Of a stretch of 64,000 bases of DNA, positions 1 through 13,300 are shown piece by piece. This DNA is from Diadema setosum (Eukaryota; Echinodermata; Echinoidea; Diadematoida; Diadematidae), in NCBI RefSeq assembly GCF_964275005.1, contig NC_092686.1, positions 18,118,547 through 18,182,546 of the forward strand. Reading direction: 5' to 3'. The notes under the pieces were generated by a model. The model was not told where the DNA came from and made no database searches. It worked only from the letters and a program-made list of their open reading frames with translations. A program made the position numbers and the translations under genes. Positions within the stretch are counted from its first letter, which is position 1, and every line of letters starts with the position of its first letter.

Positions 1-114
1 TAGACAATGAATTCAAGGTAGATGGCAAAGCATAATACTTGTTGTGAAGATACATGTGTTATGAAGGAAAATAATGTTCTCTAGTGTGTAAAGAGCGCAA
101 TGATTCTGATACAG

Positions 115-287
115 GAATTGGAAGTGTGAAATCCATGGCGCCAACAGCGGGAAGCTGCTGGGAAAACGGGTGGCCATCAAGGACAATGTCGCTGTGGCCG
201 GCGTTCCAATGCTGAATGGCTGCCACGCTATGAACGGATACACTCCCGACTTCGACGCAACTGTTGTGACGAGGATATTAGACGCAG
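115..287 (+). CDS. Amidase exon (first in window), catalytic lysine
   Basis: The acceptor is ATACAG at 109-114; one base completes the previous codon, then [24 protein letters not shown] is read. The catalytic Lys is AAG 179-181. The exon ends ..RILDA plus G at 287 before GTGTGG, phase 1. The following intron starts with a (GT)n run. Upstream exons are outside the window. Confidence 0.88.
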
Positions 288-1481
288 GTGTGGGTGTGTG
301 TGTGTGTGTGTGTGTTTGCTTGTTTCTTGACCTGTTTGTCCATCTCGCCTGCCATCCAGTTTCTGAAGAGAACGGAATTTATCCATAATCTTACCTTCAT
401 TCCTGACAGATCAATAGACTTCCAGATACAAGAAGTGACAAAATGATAACATAATTATATTAAAGAGGAGCAATAAAAAATTCTGAACACCAAGTCAGAC
501 TATTGTAATAGGTTATTATAATATTGACCCTCTGATTCTCACCGACACTTTGCATGGGCGACTGCTGCGAGTCCAAAGCACAGCATTTTAATTCTGCTGG
601 GCTGATCTGCAGCGATTACAAGATTCTCGAGGATCTCTCCTCTTCTGAAAGAGCTATAAAACTGGCTCTCTATTCGCCAATGAATAGGACTAATCTTTAA
701 AATCTTGAGTATTGTATACGTACAAGCACTTAACTAGTCAAGCCCCTGTAACTATGAGTACGTAAATCTTACAAACACACTCATAATTTGCGCAGTTTTA
801 TAAAAAGACACTCATCTGCTTCAAATCCCGACCAATGAAAACTAACATTAGGAAACCGAGCATTTTGCATGTGGAGCTCCGAAACTGTAGAAAATCCTAG
901 AACTGTAGTATTCTTTAAACCATGACTTATAACACATCTTATACAACTACTCATCATTGTTTGACGTATCAGGAGCGCTTGCAGTGCAGAAAGTTATGTG
1001 CAGATGGGTTCTGCGCTTTGTGAATTGAAATTATTACATGTATTATCATAGTACTATGACACCTCAAGTGAGTTTTGGCGGTGTAGATGTAATGTCAGCT
1101 TGCCTGATTTCCGTATATAGCCACAAATCAATAGGGACTAAATGATATTACAGAAACAATGAGTAATTCCATTCGTTTCATTTATGCTCCTAACGTCCTC
1201 AAAGGGGGTGTTATAGCGGGAAAGACTGTGTGTGAGAACCTGTGCTTGTCTGGCACCAGCTACACAGCAGCCAATGGCCCGGTGATGAACCCACACGATG
1301 TCCGAAGGTCCGCAGGTGGATCAAGTTCTGGGAGTGCTGTCGCGGTAAGATCCAACCACCGTCTTGATGATTACCAATTTTGTATTCATGATTTGGATTT
1401 GACTTTCGTGCGGATATTGTGAATAATTACTCGTGTGCACAACGAATCCAACATATTTTTTTTCCGTAGTTGTATTTTGTT

Positions 1482-1518
<37 letters not shown>

Positions 1519-4500
1519 AAGAGTTGCTAATATGCACTGTACCTGATATTGATATCATGCCCCGCTAACTCACATGGAAGGTTCGATTGCTAATCGATGC
1601 TGGAAGATATATTATCTTCATTTACCATTTATATGGCATACAGTAAATGTCATATTCTCTCGTGGATTACGACATGAGGGTCTTGTAGTCCAAGTACCAA
1701 ACGATCTTTTCATGTCCTTCAATTCTCGTGTAGCGCCTTTGTTTGGTAACCATTAAGGCCTATAAAGAGTGGATGTCGATCAAGATTTATTTATTTTGTT
1801 GTTGTTGTTGTTGTTGTTGAAAGAACAGTTTATATTGTATTGTTTAGTGAGCGTGTTTCAGAATCATTTCTACAGGTTTATTCTCTTTCCGTATCAGGTC
1901 TTGATGCGAGACGTGGACATGGCTATTGGAGGCGACCAAGGAGGATCCGTACGTATGCCAGCGGCGTGGACCGGGATTGTTGGTCTGAAGCCTACCCATG
2001 GCCTTGTCCCCTACACCGGCGCCATGGCCATGGAACCAGCACTGGACCACTTGGGGCCTATGGCAAGGACAGTCCAAGAATGTGCCCAGTTACTTGAAGT
2101 AATGAGATTAATGCTGATTAGAATCATAAAACATGTCTTTCATAACATAATTTATGCCATCTCATGAGAATAATTGTTTTTGAAGGATATTGAATAAAAA
2201 GCAAGAATCTTTTATGAATGTGTAGAAAAGAGTTCAAAATTAGAGCAAAGAAAGATATCAACGATCTCACTGATTAGAATGAATATTAGTCCTTAGCCCA
2301 CTTAAATCAAGAGTAGAGTATTTAGTGTATCTCTGGAGGCAATCTTATCAAACATTAGTACAGGTTCCGCGTAAACACTTGTCAAGTCATGGTTTATCCT
2401 TGTTGCTTTGCCTGTTCATCGATGATGGAGGTTTTTTACCCATGTTCTTTTCCCTTTTCGCATTTACGACAACACATGATTTCAAGTTAATGTTAATATG
2501 GCAGTCATGTACATGTATGTATATTATACGTATACGTATACATTTTTTTTTCAAACACGGACACTTTTTTAAGGCTTTTTAGGTATACCGTCGAGATGTT
2601 TCGACGTCAAGTGGAATTATTGTAATAACTTTCTTGTGATATGGCTTTATATCGTGCAGGTTATAGCTGGATACGACAGCGGAAACGACCCGAGACAGTG
2701 TCCACACGTCAAGGTTCCCGAGTACACAAAGGAGGTAAGGCGGTGACGGTTTATTGCTTTAAAGAGCTCAACCGCCACAATTTGGAAAATCCTTGCCTGT
2801 GGCTGTTGACTTCACGTTGTCTTTCATTTTTTGTTGTCAACTTCATAGCTTTATTTTGTAAGACTATACAGTATTATTAAGAGACAAGATAATAGTATTG
2901 CAAAGGAAATGACATAGCTTGGCTATAAAAGTTGGGGAAATAAAGTAATGTATAAAGACTACAATAATGATCATGGTTATGATAAACTTTGTTCGTGCAT
3001 TGCTTAAAAAGTAGGTAATACTAGTAACAGGCTATGTAAGACTGTCCTACGATTTTTTTTTTCTTTGAGTTTTTATTGATCAAGATAAGAGGATTACAAA
3101 AACATCACAACAAAATTCGAGATATTTAGTGAATGTAGGACTGGGTATAATAAACGTTGTAATGGTGATTCTGACAAGTCGCAGTCAATACCAGAGTCAA
3201 TATGCCAGCAAATTTGGATTTTATACAAGGTTCTAATGTACATGCTCATGACTGTAACTTGCTGGCTTTTTCTTTTGAAAGGTGAGCGCTGATTAGCTCT
3301 TTGCTGCCTCTCAATATCGATATTTTTGTAAGATTGACGTGATTACTTAAAGTGAGGTTAGGCCTGATGAGCACACAATGCTAACTCCCAGTTCACACTG
3401 TATGTCTTGGCAAGGACGAAGCAAAGGTTGACGTTAGGATCAAAGAGTTTTAGTGCTGAAATGTTTGTTTGTTTGTTTGTTTTTTGTTTTTGTTTTTATT
3501 GATTTCCATCTGAGAAGATGACCGGATAGCCCATATTCAGATGCAATAGCCGGTCTTCCATGGGGTCCTGTTGAATGTTAGGCGGGACCACTTTACCGGG
3601 TTAGACACCTGGCTTTTTGCGATTGATAAATGAAGCGGGATCTTTTACGTACATGAGTTGTGACTCTCTCAAACACGGTACTTTAATTTTATGTCCTATC
3701 CGAGGAACAAAGTGTTTGCCTCTTACTAGAGGGGACGGTATGATTACACACAACATTGTTCAGTGATACCCGGGAATCGAACCTGGGTCCTTTGGATCAT
3801 GAGGTAGACGCGCTTATATAGCCCTACCGACTGAGCTAGCTAACTCACCGCCAATGTATGTCTTTTTGAGCCATTTTAATATATTTCTCTGTGTATATAG
3901 CTTGACAGTGGTTCGGTAACTGGTATGAAGATAGGCCTGTTGCGCGAGGGGTTCAGAACTCCGGTGGCACAGACAGCCGTTAATTCCTTGGTCGAGGAGA
4001 CAGTCTTCCGTCTTAGAGGGATGGGAGTGGGAGTGCAAGTTCGAGAAGTCACTGTTCCTGTGCATGCTCACGGTAATTTTTCAGTCATAATTGTCATATT
4101 CACACCAGAATTTTCATTTTTCTTAAAAATGGCAAGATGTCAAAAGTGTGCTCAAACACTGCCTTCTTAATTTGATACCGTGACTGTTTTGCTGCTTAAT
4201 TTTCCTGTATTTATTCTAATTGCATGTTGTATATTTATTTTTGTTTGTTTGTTTGTTTGTTTGTTTGTTTTTTAGTTCACACCCACCGGATCGTTCCAAC
4301 ATCCCTGACACCCAATCATGTATATTGTGTGTAAAATACACCACAATCTAATGTTTCACCATGCGGCGCGATTCAGATTTTGAATAAAGCAGTACGTATA
4401 TGTTATGTATACGTTACATACCTTACACAATGGTCTTACACAAGGCATTTACACACACACATTATTATTCATTAATACTTATGTAATCTTGTACCCTAGT

Positions 4501-7500
4501 ATTACTTTGTTTGTCACATTACACGTTGTTAATTTAAAGTGGAATTGTGTTAACATTTTCCAGCACCCGGTATATGGAGCTGCATTGGTGAGGGGATTTA
4601 CGAAACCGTCATTCGTCATGGAGGCAAGTTTATATTTTACTTCAATTTACTCAAAAACGGACAACGTTGTTTTCGTCACTTATATCATGCAGGCATACAT
4701 CAAATTACTTCACCATGACTCTGCAAATACTAAATCAAGGGCCGTCCGTCGACCTCGATTATACGGCCCTCTCTTATCCGGACGCCTCTAAGCAGTGAAG
4801 ACTACCCCCCCCCCCCCCCCAAAAAAAAAGAAGTTATTTCAAACACTACAATTAAAACTCCTACAAAACTCACGCAATTCACCTATGATATTCCCTACAG
4901 AAACATGCGATGAATTTACAGTAAAATGCTTCAGTTGCATGATTACGATTTCAATTTGGCTATTAGCATGAATTACATACAATTCTGTTGCAGTGTGCAC
5001 GACCTACGTAGCTACCACTGGGTCGGCAGCTTACAAAATACATAAACATTGTTTCTCCCATATCAGGCCAAATCGCTTGTCCGGACGGGGTCGGACTGTT
5101 CGGGTCATTTAGTAAAGCTATAAAAGAGCTCCCCCCCCTCNNNNNNNNNNNNNNNNNNNNNNNNNNNNNNNNNNNNNNNNNNNNNNNNNNNNNNNNNNNN
5201 NNNNNNNNNNNNNNNNNNNNNNNNNNNNNNNNNNNNNNNNCACATCAAGCAATTTTGCACTGTAATGAAAACGAAATTTCTTATATTTAAAAAAAAATCC
5301 CGAAATACACTTTAAATTTCTCCAATGCACGCGGAAATTATATTTGAAACTTAATATACATATTTTAATGTGTTCTAAAGGGAAATCCAGAAAAAGCAGA
5401 CGCTTGTGAATATTGTGGGGTAGCCTAGGTCATCAGAAAAAAAAAACAACAACTAACAGTCTGTACACACATGCGCAACGGAGACTGTCTTAATGAAAGG
5501 GAAAGAAAGGAGAAATACAGGAAAGAGAAAATCTTCGACTCTTGGAAACAGTATTATCCAATGATTATCGAAAAATTTGCGTGGTTACATTTCCGTCGCG
5601 TGTTTTTCGTTTACGTAACTGGCTGTATTTTAGCAAAAGTACACGCGGCATTTACACATACATCATGAGAACTTGGCACGAACTGCGCAAGAATGCGTGT
5701 TTTTGTTTTGTTTTTTTGCTTCATTGTCGGAACACATTCAGACAAAAACTTCCGACTATTGTTGGATTTTGCCATTCGTGTCCTTTGCAAATCGTTCGCG
5801 TGCTCCGCGAGATCTCACTGAGCTACGAATGTTTGTATAGCGAATACTATAGGGAATGCAATCAAACTCGTAAACAATTCCAGTCAAAACTAGCAAACTA
5901 TTTTTATTATCGGAAACAGTTCTTGTTGTCGCAAAGAAATTTTCAGCACGCTACACTCGCAAACATTCGCTACTCAGTGAGATTGGTGGCTTGTATTGTG
6001 AGGGGTTTTTTTTTCTCTTCCTCCCCCCCCCCCCCCCCCCCCCCACCAAACCCTGCTGCGCCGCCCGCACGTGGCTCGCCCCTCAGTCTAACCTGGTACA
6101 TGTGATTTACGTTCTTCTCAGCTGGACATCAATGATACAGGGGAGTATTAGGGTTGAACTTGTATTCAGTTGACACAGTGTGCTCTATTTGTTGTTAAAT
6201 TTTGCCGATATCATATTATTTATGTGTTGTGACTGCAAAAGATTTAATCTTTTTTATTGTGAGTTTTATACTCATTGTATTTCTGTGCACCGGGATGGGC
6301 CGTTTTAAGAAATAAAATTCATTGTCATTGTCATTGTCATTGCCATTGTCATTCGACCCTTGGGAGTATTTTATTACAAAAGTAGTGTGTTTCTTCCTTC
6401 GTTTATTTATTATAGAATGAAAGAATGCTTCATGCGCTTCCATGTGTGAATGACGTATACGGGGAAAAAAACTTCGACATGTGCGATGGAAAAAAACATG
6501 TACACGGTAGGGCCTATTTACACAAGACAGTCTGGACTCGAAATTATCTTCGACATAGGCGAAATTCGACATGCAAAACTTCGACTTGTGAAAGATTATT
6601 TTAAAGAAATAAGTAAAGAGAAAATCGGGACTTTTCTGGAGCTTCGACTTGGCCGAGTTTTCGACTTGTGCGAGGTCGACTTAAGCGAGGTTGACTGTAA
6701 AAACATTTTTAAACGTTCATTAAAGACGAAGTCAACGTAGCGGACCTAATAAAAACGTTTTGTGGACGTCTATAAAGAACGAAGACGTAGCAGACATAAT
6801 AAAAACGTTTTGTAACGTCCATTAATGACTTTTTAAAACGTTTTCCAAAAAAACTGTGTTTTGCGGTAAATGCTAAGTACCAACTTTGACGTTGTATGTA
6901 CGTTTTATAAACGTCCACTTTATACGAAGACGTACGGAACCTAAAAAAAAAAAAGAAGAAAAAAAAAAGAAAAGCGTTTAAGAAACGTTCTGAAAACGTT
7001 ATGTGTTTGCTGGGATGGTACGTGTAAATATAGTTGTGGCCAAATGCAGTATGTGACTATACTGCTGAGTAAAGCTGTGTGGTTTTGTTTTCTTTACACA
7101 CCTTTAGTATGGGGGATAACATTCACTTGAGGTTCCTTTACAAAAGAAACCATACACCGACATAATCTCATCCTTCCCATATGGGTTGCATTGGCCCATG
7201 AATTTTATGCAAAATGCTTTGTGAGTCATTATAAGGGAGTTCACAGTTTAGTGCATTCCTCATTCTGACCTCTTTACCACAGATTTTCAAATAACATGGA
7301 AAGGACTTGTGATGGAGCATTCTTTGTACTAGGTGTTTCAAAAAACATTTCCCACTTTTGATCATTAATAGTTTAAAAACTATCCGTCCGATAGAACTGC
7401 CATTGATATGAGTAATAGCTGAATAGTGTACAATTTTGTTGGAGGTGATTTGAATGTGAAAGCATAAATCAGTTTCATTAAATCTATGATTGATTTTGAA

Positions 7501-10350
7501 GTAAGGTTTCAGATTTTGGTCAAATTTTAACGCTCTGTACAAAAATTGAACTTTGCACAGGAACCAATGATGTGTATGTGAGTGTGTGCTGACAATGGCC
7601 CTGAACAATGGACATGCCTGAATCACCGGGTGCTGTTCGTTATTCCGAAGGTTCGTTATTCCGAAGGCTCGTTATTCCGAAGGTTCGTTAATCCAAAAAT
7701 TGAAAAAGGGTTCGTTAATCCGAACATTTAATGTGGCGTTATTCCGAAGGTTCGTTATTCCAAAGATTCGTTAATCCGAAAATGGAATATTATGGTTCGC
7801 TATTCCGAAGGCTCGTTTATCCGAAAATGAAATAGGGTTCGTTATTCCGAAGGTTCGTTAATCCGAAAATGAAATAGGGTTCGTTGTTCCGAAGGTTCGT
7901 TGATCCAAAATGAAATAGGGTCCGTATAACGAACCTTCGGAATAACGAGCTTTGTGTCATTTTCGGATTAACGAACTTCGGAATAACGAACCTTATTTCA
8001 TTTTCGGATTGATGAACCTTCGGAATAACAAACCTTATCATATTTTCGGATTAACGAACCTTCGGAATAACGAATATTCGGAATAACGAACCGTCGGAAT
8101 AACGAACTGTAACCGAACCACCTGTTGACTAGGCCTCAGTCTCGCGCTCCCAGGCACATGAATGCTTAATCAATAATTCATGTGGATTGCCCTGGGCACT
8201 GCTAGTCTGAATTCATGCAACGTATAGGGTAAAATGCATGCACATGGAAAAAGTAAGCACAGTATAGTTTCCATGTGCTTGCAAACACCGCATTTCATTC
8301 CAGCTGACAATCATTTTCAAATTTTGCTTCACATATCACTGAATTTGGGATATAAATAATCATAAATGATCTAAAGTTCTTCATTTAATACAACTGTCTA
8401 CTAATAGTCTGACAAATTTGTCGCTTTTTCGATAAAAAGACATCATTTTTGGTAAAAGTTCAGCAGTATTTTTCATTGGGGCGATTTGTTTCACAGTAGA
8501 TTTATTTAAGGCTCCATATACACAAGTGTATACTCTAAGTGATTTTCTTTGATTCCTGTCACCATGTTTACGACAGAACAGAAGGTGTTCATTGTAATTT
8601 CGTTTTTCAGAAGTAGGGAGAGCACTGTCGCGACTCAGCGACAGTATCGGCAGGCGTTTGACTTTACACAGATACTGCCAGAGGCTGAATAAAGACTAGT
8701 TGTGATAGTGTAATTTCTCATGAATAATGAAGCATTCAAACCCTGGCCATTGTTCAGGACCATTGTCAGGGTGTTAACCACAAACTCCCATACACACCCA
8801 TTGACCCCTGTGCAAAGTGAAAGTTTTGTACAGAGGGTTGAAAATAGAGCAAAATCTGGAACCTAACTGTGGATTTCATGAAACTGATTTATGCTTTCAT
8901 ATCTAAACCACCTCCAACAAAATTGTACACTATTCAGTTATCACTCATACCAATGACAGTGTTATCTGATATATAGTTTTTGAATTATTAAGAATCAAAA
9001 GTGGGAAATGCTTTTTGAAACACCCAGTATAAGCATGCCATCTTTGTAATCAATGTAAATGGAATGTTTTTGTCAAACGTTGTCGATAAATTACTATCAC
9101 CTGTACGTTCTAAGAAGTGTAAAACACATAACTTACTATTTCAGATCCTCATTTGCCGGAGGATTCTTTTCGTTTCTAGGTCAATGGCAGATACACAAAT
9201 AATTTCATTTTACCTTTACTTTGCACATGCTCAAATTACAACCGTGAAGTCCCTTGTTATACTATGCAAACCAGTAGGAGAACAAGGCGATATCATCACA
9301 TTCGTAACTAGCCTAGCCCATGAACATAACCAATATCACTGTATCATGAGACATTATGAAATGTCAAACTTTATCTCTTCTATATTTTTGTCCGATTTAA
9401 ATAAAAATTTTACTGCTCTGTCACGAACTGGTTTATCACAAGTGCAGCGGAGTAATAGCAAGAAAACTAGACAGAGACTTCGGCGTAATTTATGATGTCA
9501 GATAGCAGTAATTAACACTATGTGGTATCATGTGTGTACTCAATAATTAAGCACAGAGGACTTTTGCGTTCAGTTAAATTAAAATAAATTTTATCTTTAC
9601 AGCAGGGAGACATAGAAAAAAAAAACACACCAATACACCAAGTCTTGCTGTGTTGGCAATATCCTCTACATATCAATTAATTCTCGGCATTGCTTTCGAC
9701 ATGTTGCCTTGGCGCTCAGCCTAAATATACGGTTACAGCTCGTTATTCCGAAGGTTTGTTATTCCGAAGGCTCTTCAGTCCGAAGATTCCTTATTCCGAA
9801 GGTTCGTTTTTCCGAATTTCATTTTCGGATGAACAAATCTTCGGAATAACGAACCTTCGGAATAACGCCACAAATGTTCGGATTAATGAACCCTTTTTCA
9901 TTTTCGGATTAACGAACCTCTGGGTATAGGGAATTTGTGTGTTTCAGAGTAACGAACCTTCGGAATTGCGAACCTTCGGAGTATCGAACCTTCGGAATAA
10001 CGAACAGCACCCAAATAGGTGTGCTATGTGAGCGCAAAGTGCGTGACTGCCCATTACATACATATACACGTGAGTACACGTACTTCTTTGATCTTGCTCT
10101 TTCAATTGTAATCACGAACGTCTACCGGATGGATATGAACGTAACCAAACCATCAGCATGCTGCAGTAAGAACAACCTACAACGCCCCTAGGGCCCCCAA
10201 GAGGCCATGACCGAGTGTACCACACTTTTTTAATTGTTTACTCGATATGCCCAGATCTTTATCAAAGTACATCATTCCACGTTCAAGGTGACTGACACGA
10301 CCTATACGGACTAATCTCTGATTGCCTTTATCTTCATCCGTCGGCTCGGA

Positions 10351-10386
<36 letters not shown>

Positions 10387-13300
10387 GTTTAACTAGGACG
10401 TATACCGTAGGGGAAGTGGGGCAAGATGGGACACGGGGCAGGATGGGACAATGCGATAACTATCTAAGTAAGCATCAGAGGGCACTATAATCTGCACTGA
10501 TAAAAAGCACGCTGTCGGGAAGCCATCTTTACGCTCTGTGAAGCTGAGATTCTCTTGAGATTTGGAGGAAAAACGCAAAAATTCATATCGATGAATTTCT
10601 GCAGTTAACAAATGTATAGTATCCCTGACATAATATGAAGAAAGGTAGAACGTTGATATCGTGTGGTTTTTATAGTACATGTATATACATCAAGTTTATT
10701 TCACAAAATGTAGGCAGGCAGACTGTATGTCATTGCATGTAGAGCTTAGAAGTGTAGTGTGTGTGTGTGCATGGGTCAGGATGGGACATCCACCTCGGGG
10801 CAGATTGGGCGGGTGTCCCATCTTGCCCCATCATATTTGATAAGGTTAATGTATCATGTTTTATTCTTTTTTCAATTTCAGAATGATCCGGAATTACAAA
10901 AGAAAGAGCGACCGTTTCAAGTGGAACACGGAAATATGCGTCTTCATTGTTTGTCCCATCGTGCCCCACGCATGTGGGGCAGGATGGGACAGATTTGGCT
11001 ATTTTGAGATGGCTATTACGTAAAATAAAAGAAGGCAATTAAGATGATATTACGTGTGATAGTGTTGCCTTACACAATCTTTGTAAATCCTGTTTCATGT
11101 GGAAGTTTGTGACGTAGTATTTGAAATAAAGCACATTTAGTGAAATGTGGCCCATCCTGCCCCACGTTCCCCTACATGACTTTTGTCGTATATTCACGGC
11201 AATTAAACTGGCCGACATCCTTTCAGTCCTCATAATAATGTACATCATACATACATCAGTATAAGAAGAGAAGAGAATATGAAATGGACACGACGACATT
11301 GAAGGAAATGATCAGAGTTCAAGGCAATATACATGTATATGTAGTAGATACATGGGTGAAGTACTCTAATTTTGTTTCGTTCTGAGATTTCCAGATGTCA
11401 TTGATGCAGAGACTCCAACCCCAAGCACCTTCTGATCTGGAGATTCTCCCGCCCGAAACTCCTAGCAAACGGGAGACTCCAAGTTGATGTGTGCGAAGCG
11501 CGAAGTTTCTAGGATTCTAGATGTTCTCTGGTGCTATCTAAGGCTTATTTTTTCAACATACGATAGAAATAAGTAAGAAATCCTTTCCACCGGGAGACAC
11601 AGAGCCAGGGCGGGAGAAATCAAATCTCAAACGGGAGAACGGGAGATTGTGCAAAAATGGGCTTTCGGCGGGAAATCTCCCGTCGAAAACGGGAGAGTTG
11701 GAGTCTCTGTTGATGCAAAACGTTTTCAAATGAGAAACAAAAGTCAAAGAAGATGAGATGTGTCTTTGACAAGCAAAGAAGTCATACGGGAAGCATCGTA
11801 ATTCAGAGCCAAAGCCAAAGAAAAAAGAAAAAGAAAAAGAAAAAACTAAAACTGCAGCTATAACTACATTAAGGGCTACATACATGCATTACAATGATAA
11901 TTACTGATCATACGTGCAATAATATCATTGCCAGTAACAAATTAACATGTAACTCGTTTGCGTTGACTAAAAAACCAACCAACAAACAAACACAAAACAG
12001 CAGCAGCAACAACAAACGTTCACTTCATGTTTTGTCATCTGCACTCTTGTTCAACACACACACACACACACACACATACACACACACAAACAGATGATTT
12101 CACCTTGTAGACAATTCTATATGGCCACGGAGCTACCTGTAGTTAGCTCCATGGTATGACATCGTCCTTGCGTGTAACTGTCAATGCGTTGACCCCTCTA
12201 CGTGTATGTCATGGGTTTTAATGTGTTAACTGGCAGTTACACGGCATAATAGCACACTCATGGTCCCCTCTAATTTATCAGTAATTAAGTTTCTGCCTTA
12301 TTTTGTCTCAATTATTGAAAATGCCATTTAACAGTTTTTGATAGCCCATGATGGCTTCACCAAGAATGGACATTACTCGGCCATATATAGCATAGCCTAT
12401 GGCGATACCTCGAAGATGTGCCCTTGCTCTGAGAGTGGGTTGTTGCTTTGATAAGGCAATGGTTTACTGTCGGACCACGTCCTCTGGTATCCAAAGTGTC
12501 GTGTAAAATATCTCTGTTCGTGCAATGAAACAATATTTCGTATGTGGAGAGAGATGAGACTTTCTTTTCTGCTCAATTTCATCAATATAGACAGAGCTTC
12601 TCATCTTTCACATTGAGCGAAATTTTGTATCGTATAGCACTCATGACTATTTACTATAAATTTTGTATACATAAAAAAAAATGATATATAATAAAATATG
12701 ATATTTCGGGCTTCAGCACATCGCCAACATAATCAGATCTCAACTCTATTCATCTTCTTCACGACAGAAGTTATGTTGATCAGTTTGTAACAGTGATTAC
12801 TGCGAGATAATCGTAATTATACCTGTCGTCGTTCCAGCCACGGCCAGTGAGGTTGCTCTTGAGCGATGCTCCGATGGGAAATATTCGACAACAAGGAGCA
12901 TTCCCGAGAACGTACAAATTCCCGCACCGGTACCGTAGGCAAGACCAAACGTTAAGTACATCGGGAATACAGATGGCATGAATGAAGTGACAAGACAGGC
13001 AATGAAGCAAAGAATGACACCGATGATGCTGACCAGGCGATGGCTTAGCCTCCTCACAAGCGTATCCGCCATCGCGACAGAAATCTGACTTAATCCACAC
13101 GCAATGGCCGGGATCCATCCTACAGACAAGCACACAGGGAATGAAATCAAGGGTTAACTATGATTCCTTTGTAACATTAAGTGCAGTTACGTGAATGAGG
13201 TGTTGAACTGAAGAAGGGGAAATGAGCTTATTCTATTATATTTTTGCTAATTGGATATTTAACCATGATTATGTATGTTCAATTGCACAGAAAAATGTTG

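Larger units (their letters stand above)
7329..9027. mobile_element. Mariner-like DNA element with ~300 bp inverted arms
   Basis: The ends CTAGGTGTTTCAAAAA and TTTTTGAAACACCCAG are flanked by TA (7327-7328, 9028-9029), as for Tc1/mariner insertions. The inverted similarity runs about 300 bp inward on each side. It contains a short transposase-like HTH remnant (8564-8692) and is itself invaded by a foldback array (7628-8115). Confidence 0.72.

Noticed and set aside
3760..3842. Functional tRNA gene on the - strand
   Set aside because: The head resembles a tRNA but is joined to a SINE body and an (AAAC)n tail.
5542..6105. 187-codon open frame on the + strand
   Set aside because: The longest simple frame, but no recognisable domain; it ends in a poly-C-encoded proline run, has no homologous motif and lies in intron DNA beside a gap.
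7168..7626. 152-codon - strand frame
   Set aside because: Lies in the inverted arm of the mariner-like element; no coding signal beyond length.
9064..9495. 143-codon + strand frame
   Set aside because: No domain recognised and no convincing splice context; sits in repeat-rich intron DNA.
12128..12155. Short hairpin GGAGCTACCTGTAGTTAGCTCC
   Set aside because: Stem of under 10 bp; expected by chance in a window this size.
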